The translations under genes and the position numbers were made by a program. DNA of 64,000 nt from Mimosa pudica (lineage: Eukaryota; Streptophyta; Magnoliopsida; Fabales; Fabaceae). Below are positions 62,162-64,000 of the stretch, one piece after another. Each line of letters begins with the position of its first letter. Positions within the stretch are counted from its first letter, which is position 1. Under the pieces are notes generated by a model that ran no database searches, had not been told where the DNA came from, and saw only the letters and a list, made by a program, of their open reading frames with translations. The stretch is from the NCBI GenBank assembly GCA_029929735.1, contig JAKELP010000011.1, positions 4,357,501 to 4,421,500 of the forward strand. Direction: 5' to 3'.

Positions 62162-64000
62162 AATTATTTTAAAATAGATAATGGCACACTACTTTGTCAG
62201 CATTGTGGTCCAAGTGACAATAAGCACCTGGTGACTTTGAGTTGAATTCAATACAAAAGATACAATGAATTTATGAATCATCAATACTGATTGGAGTATC
62301 TGAGGGTGTCGAGCAGGGAGTAATAATGTTTTATGGAAGCTTGCAGTCATGTCTTTATCCATCTGATGCAGACCTCCGTTGGTTTGGTGCCTACATGGTT
62401 TTTATTAGCGACATATGGGTTAATTTGTAGGTACTCCGAACCCTTAGTTGAATGGATCGGATTGCATCGACGACGGAAAGTGGATTATTATTCAAGATTC
62501 AAAGACATTCGATCTATTGACATCAATTTATTTGGGTTTAAATCTTGAGAACGGAAAAGTGCTTCTTTTTGTTGTTGCCTTCTCTACGTTGATTACGTTT
62601 TTTTTTATATTATAAAAGGCAAAATGACATTAATTAAAATCTAGCTATGACAACAGTTTATTAATATTCAAAATATATAAAACATAAATAAAATTAAACC
62701 ATAAGCTGAGAATTAAAGTGTTTCTAGAAGAGTTTAAATCAAGTGTGACTCGATTAATTTGGAATTATTGGAATGTTTTGTGTTTTTATACTATGACTAC
62801 AACCTCTTCAAGTTTAGCCATTCTATTCCTACGAGTCTGAACCGGGGGGTGAAGCTTTTAAGTGGGGTAGAGATAATTTGGATGATTATATATAGTACTC
62901 AAATCAGGGCATCTATGCCCTTTTCTAATTTGGTTTGAGATATTTGTTTGTAGAAGGGAAGTTAGTTCTTTCGTTGTTGACTCTTCTGGAGTTTATTGTC
63001 TCAAGAAATATGATTAAGAACCATTCTTGCATGTGTTCACATGGAAGCTCAATTGGTAGTCTAGTGGATTGTCAATGCTTCATTGGACGGGTCGTCTTTC
63101 CCTTTGAATAGGGTATATCGACCTCCATCTTTGTTGCAAAGCTTCAACGCTTATGGTGCTGAGGATTTATCTACTATCATTGACTCAAGCTCTTGCTGTC
63201 TTCAAGAAGGATCTACCACGCCATCTTGTTTTTTCCTTGTTACTTTCAGGAGTTTATGTTATTCGCATGCTTGGTCATTGTTTTCCTTTTTGTTTGTTTT
63301 CCTTTTGGATTATGAGATTTTGTAAATTTAGTTACTTTTAACATTTTCTATCTTTTGTTGGAAAAAAAATTCATGAATCAAGATAAAAACAAAAGAAGAA
63401 AAAGTTACAAGATTAAAAAAAGTATAATCACTAACAAAATATTACAAGTTAACATGTAGCGACAAAGTTTTAGAGTATAAAATACAATATGCTTATGTTG
63501 TTCTTATTTTTTTTTAGATTTGCTTGATAGTGGTATTCTTTTTGTAAATGGGAATTCACAACGTTCTACAAGGGAAAATGGCATGCAATTTGAAGTCTTG
63601 GTGTACTTTGAATGATATCTACTTGAGGATGAAACAGTATAATTGTGGAGGCAAATGAGATTAGGCTTTACACTGCAGGATGATAAACTAATAATGGAAC
63701 TTTCAGTAATTTCAAAAATTGAAAAAAAATTGAAAATACTTTCATGTCTGTGAGAGGCACAAACTCAATAATTGAAAGGGATATCTTTTTAGAGACAGAT
63801 TTCTGCAAAAATAAAAACAATAAACCCCACTTGTCTTGTTTTTTAAAGAGACATGAACAAAATCCTTACGCAGCAACTCAACATTCAATTCAATTATTTG
63901 CAACCCTTTGGCTGTGCAGTCCTATCTTTTGCAATATTATTGGTTACCTTGTTTTATTGTATATACAAGTAGTTGTATTATTTTCTTGTAACATAAATTG
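62162..64000. other. Intergenic region to the window end
   Basis: Two GC-richer blocks (62300-62560 and 63050-63330) contain short open frames at 62333-62548 and 63083-63325. They have no recognisable domain and could be worn transposon coding sequence. Nothing firmer can be said. Confidence 0.4.

Noticed and set aside
62333..63341. Gene in the last 2 kb
   Set aside because: Frames are short, unconnected and without domains; possibly worn transposon sequence, but not demonstrable.
1..64000. CRISPR arrays, operons or a clustered defence or biosynthetic system
   Set aside because: The window is plant nuclear DNA with intron-containing, unrelated genes; repeats are transposons and microsatellites.

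Overview
The window is nuclear DNA of a flowering plant: AT-rich, with short GT-AG introns, plant-type plastid and peroxisome genes, and many small transposons in the introns and intergenic space. A eudicot is clear. A legume of the Medicago/Trifolium kind is my guess from the repeat style, but it is not proven by any single gene. I read seven protein genes with good support (one cut by the window edge) and an eighth that I could not assign to a family. I also see one decayed gene duplicate and about twenty mobile or foldback elements.

Left part (1-13.9 kb). The last five coding exons of the DNA-damage kinase ATM (470-1898, +) are followed head-to-tail by a complete three-exon dUTPase (3103-4227, +), whose promoter carries three E2F-type boxes just upstream of a TATA box. 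A gene-poor stretch follows, holding a perfect 132-bp palindrome (8837-8968), a MITE, a tRNA-derived SINE and a LINE tail. An intronless DUF1645 protein sits at 13006-13866 (+).

Middle (13.9-37 kb). This is repeat-rich intergenic DNA with a broken duplicate of part of the DXR gene (about 21.5-22.9 kb), three Stowaway-like MITEs, two Mutator-like foldback elements with exact 9-10 bp target duplications, a hAT-like element and SINEs. An eight-exon gene of unknown family lies at 29568-31786 (+). The complete twelve-exon DXR gene (plastid MEP pathway) occupies 32889-36685 (-) and carries a SINE in intron 11.

Right part (37-64 kb). After a gene-free 5.8 kb come PEX14 (peroxisomal import docking, 42886-47243, -), a WEREWOLF/GL1-like R2R3-MYB (49806-50670, -), a 1.1-kb Mutator-like foldback element with 520-bp arms (54841-55955), and a kinesin-light-chain-related/CMU TPR protein (56687-59182, -). 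The last 4.8 kb shows MITEs and no convincing gene.

The genes do not form a pathway; this is ordinary plant gene order. ATM and dUTPase both act in genome maintenance, but their proximity is probably coincidental. No clearly new biological system is visible. The most unusual items are the perfect palindrome, the decayed DXR copy, the unassigned gene, the long hairpin element and a PEX14 that appears to lack a conserved linker. Exon boundaries were placed by hand from splice signals, reading phase and remembered family sequences; no alignment was run.
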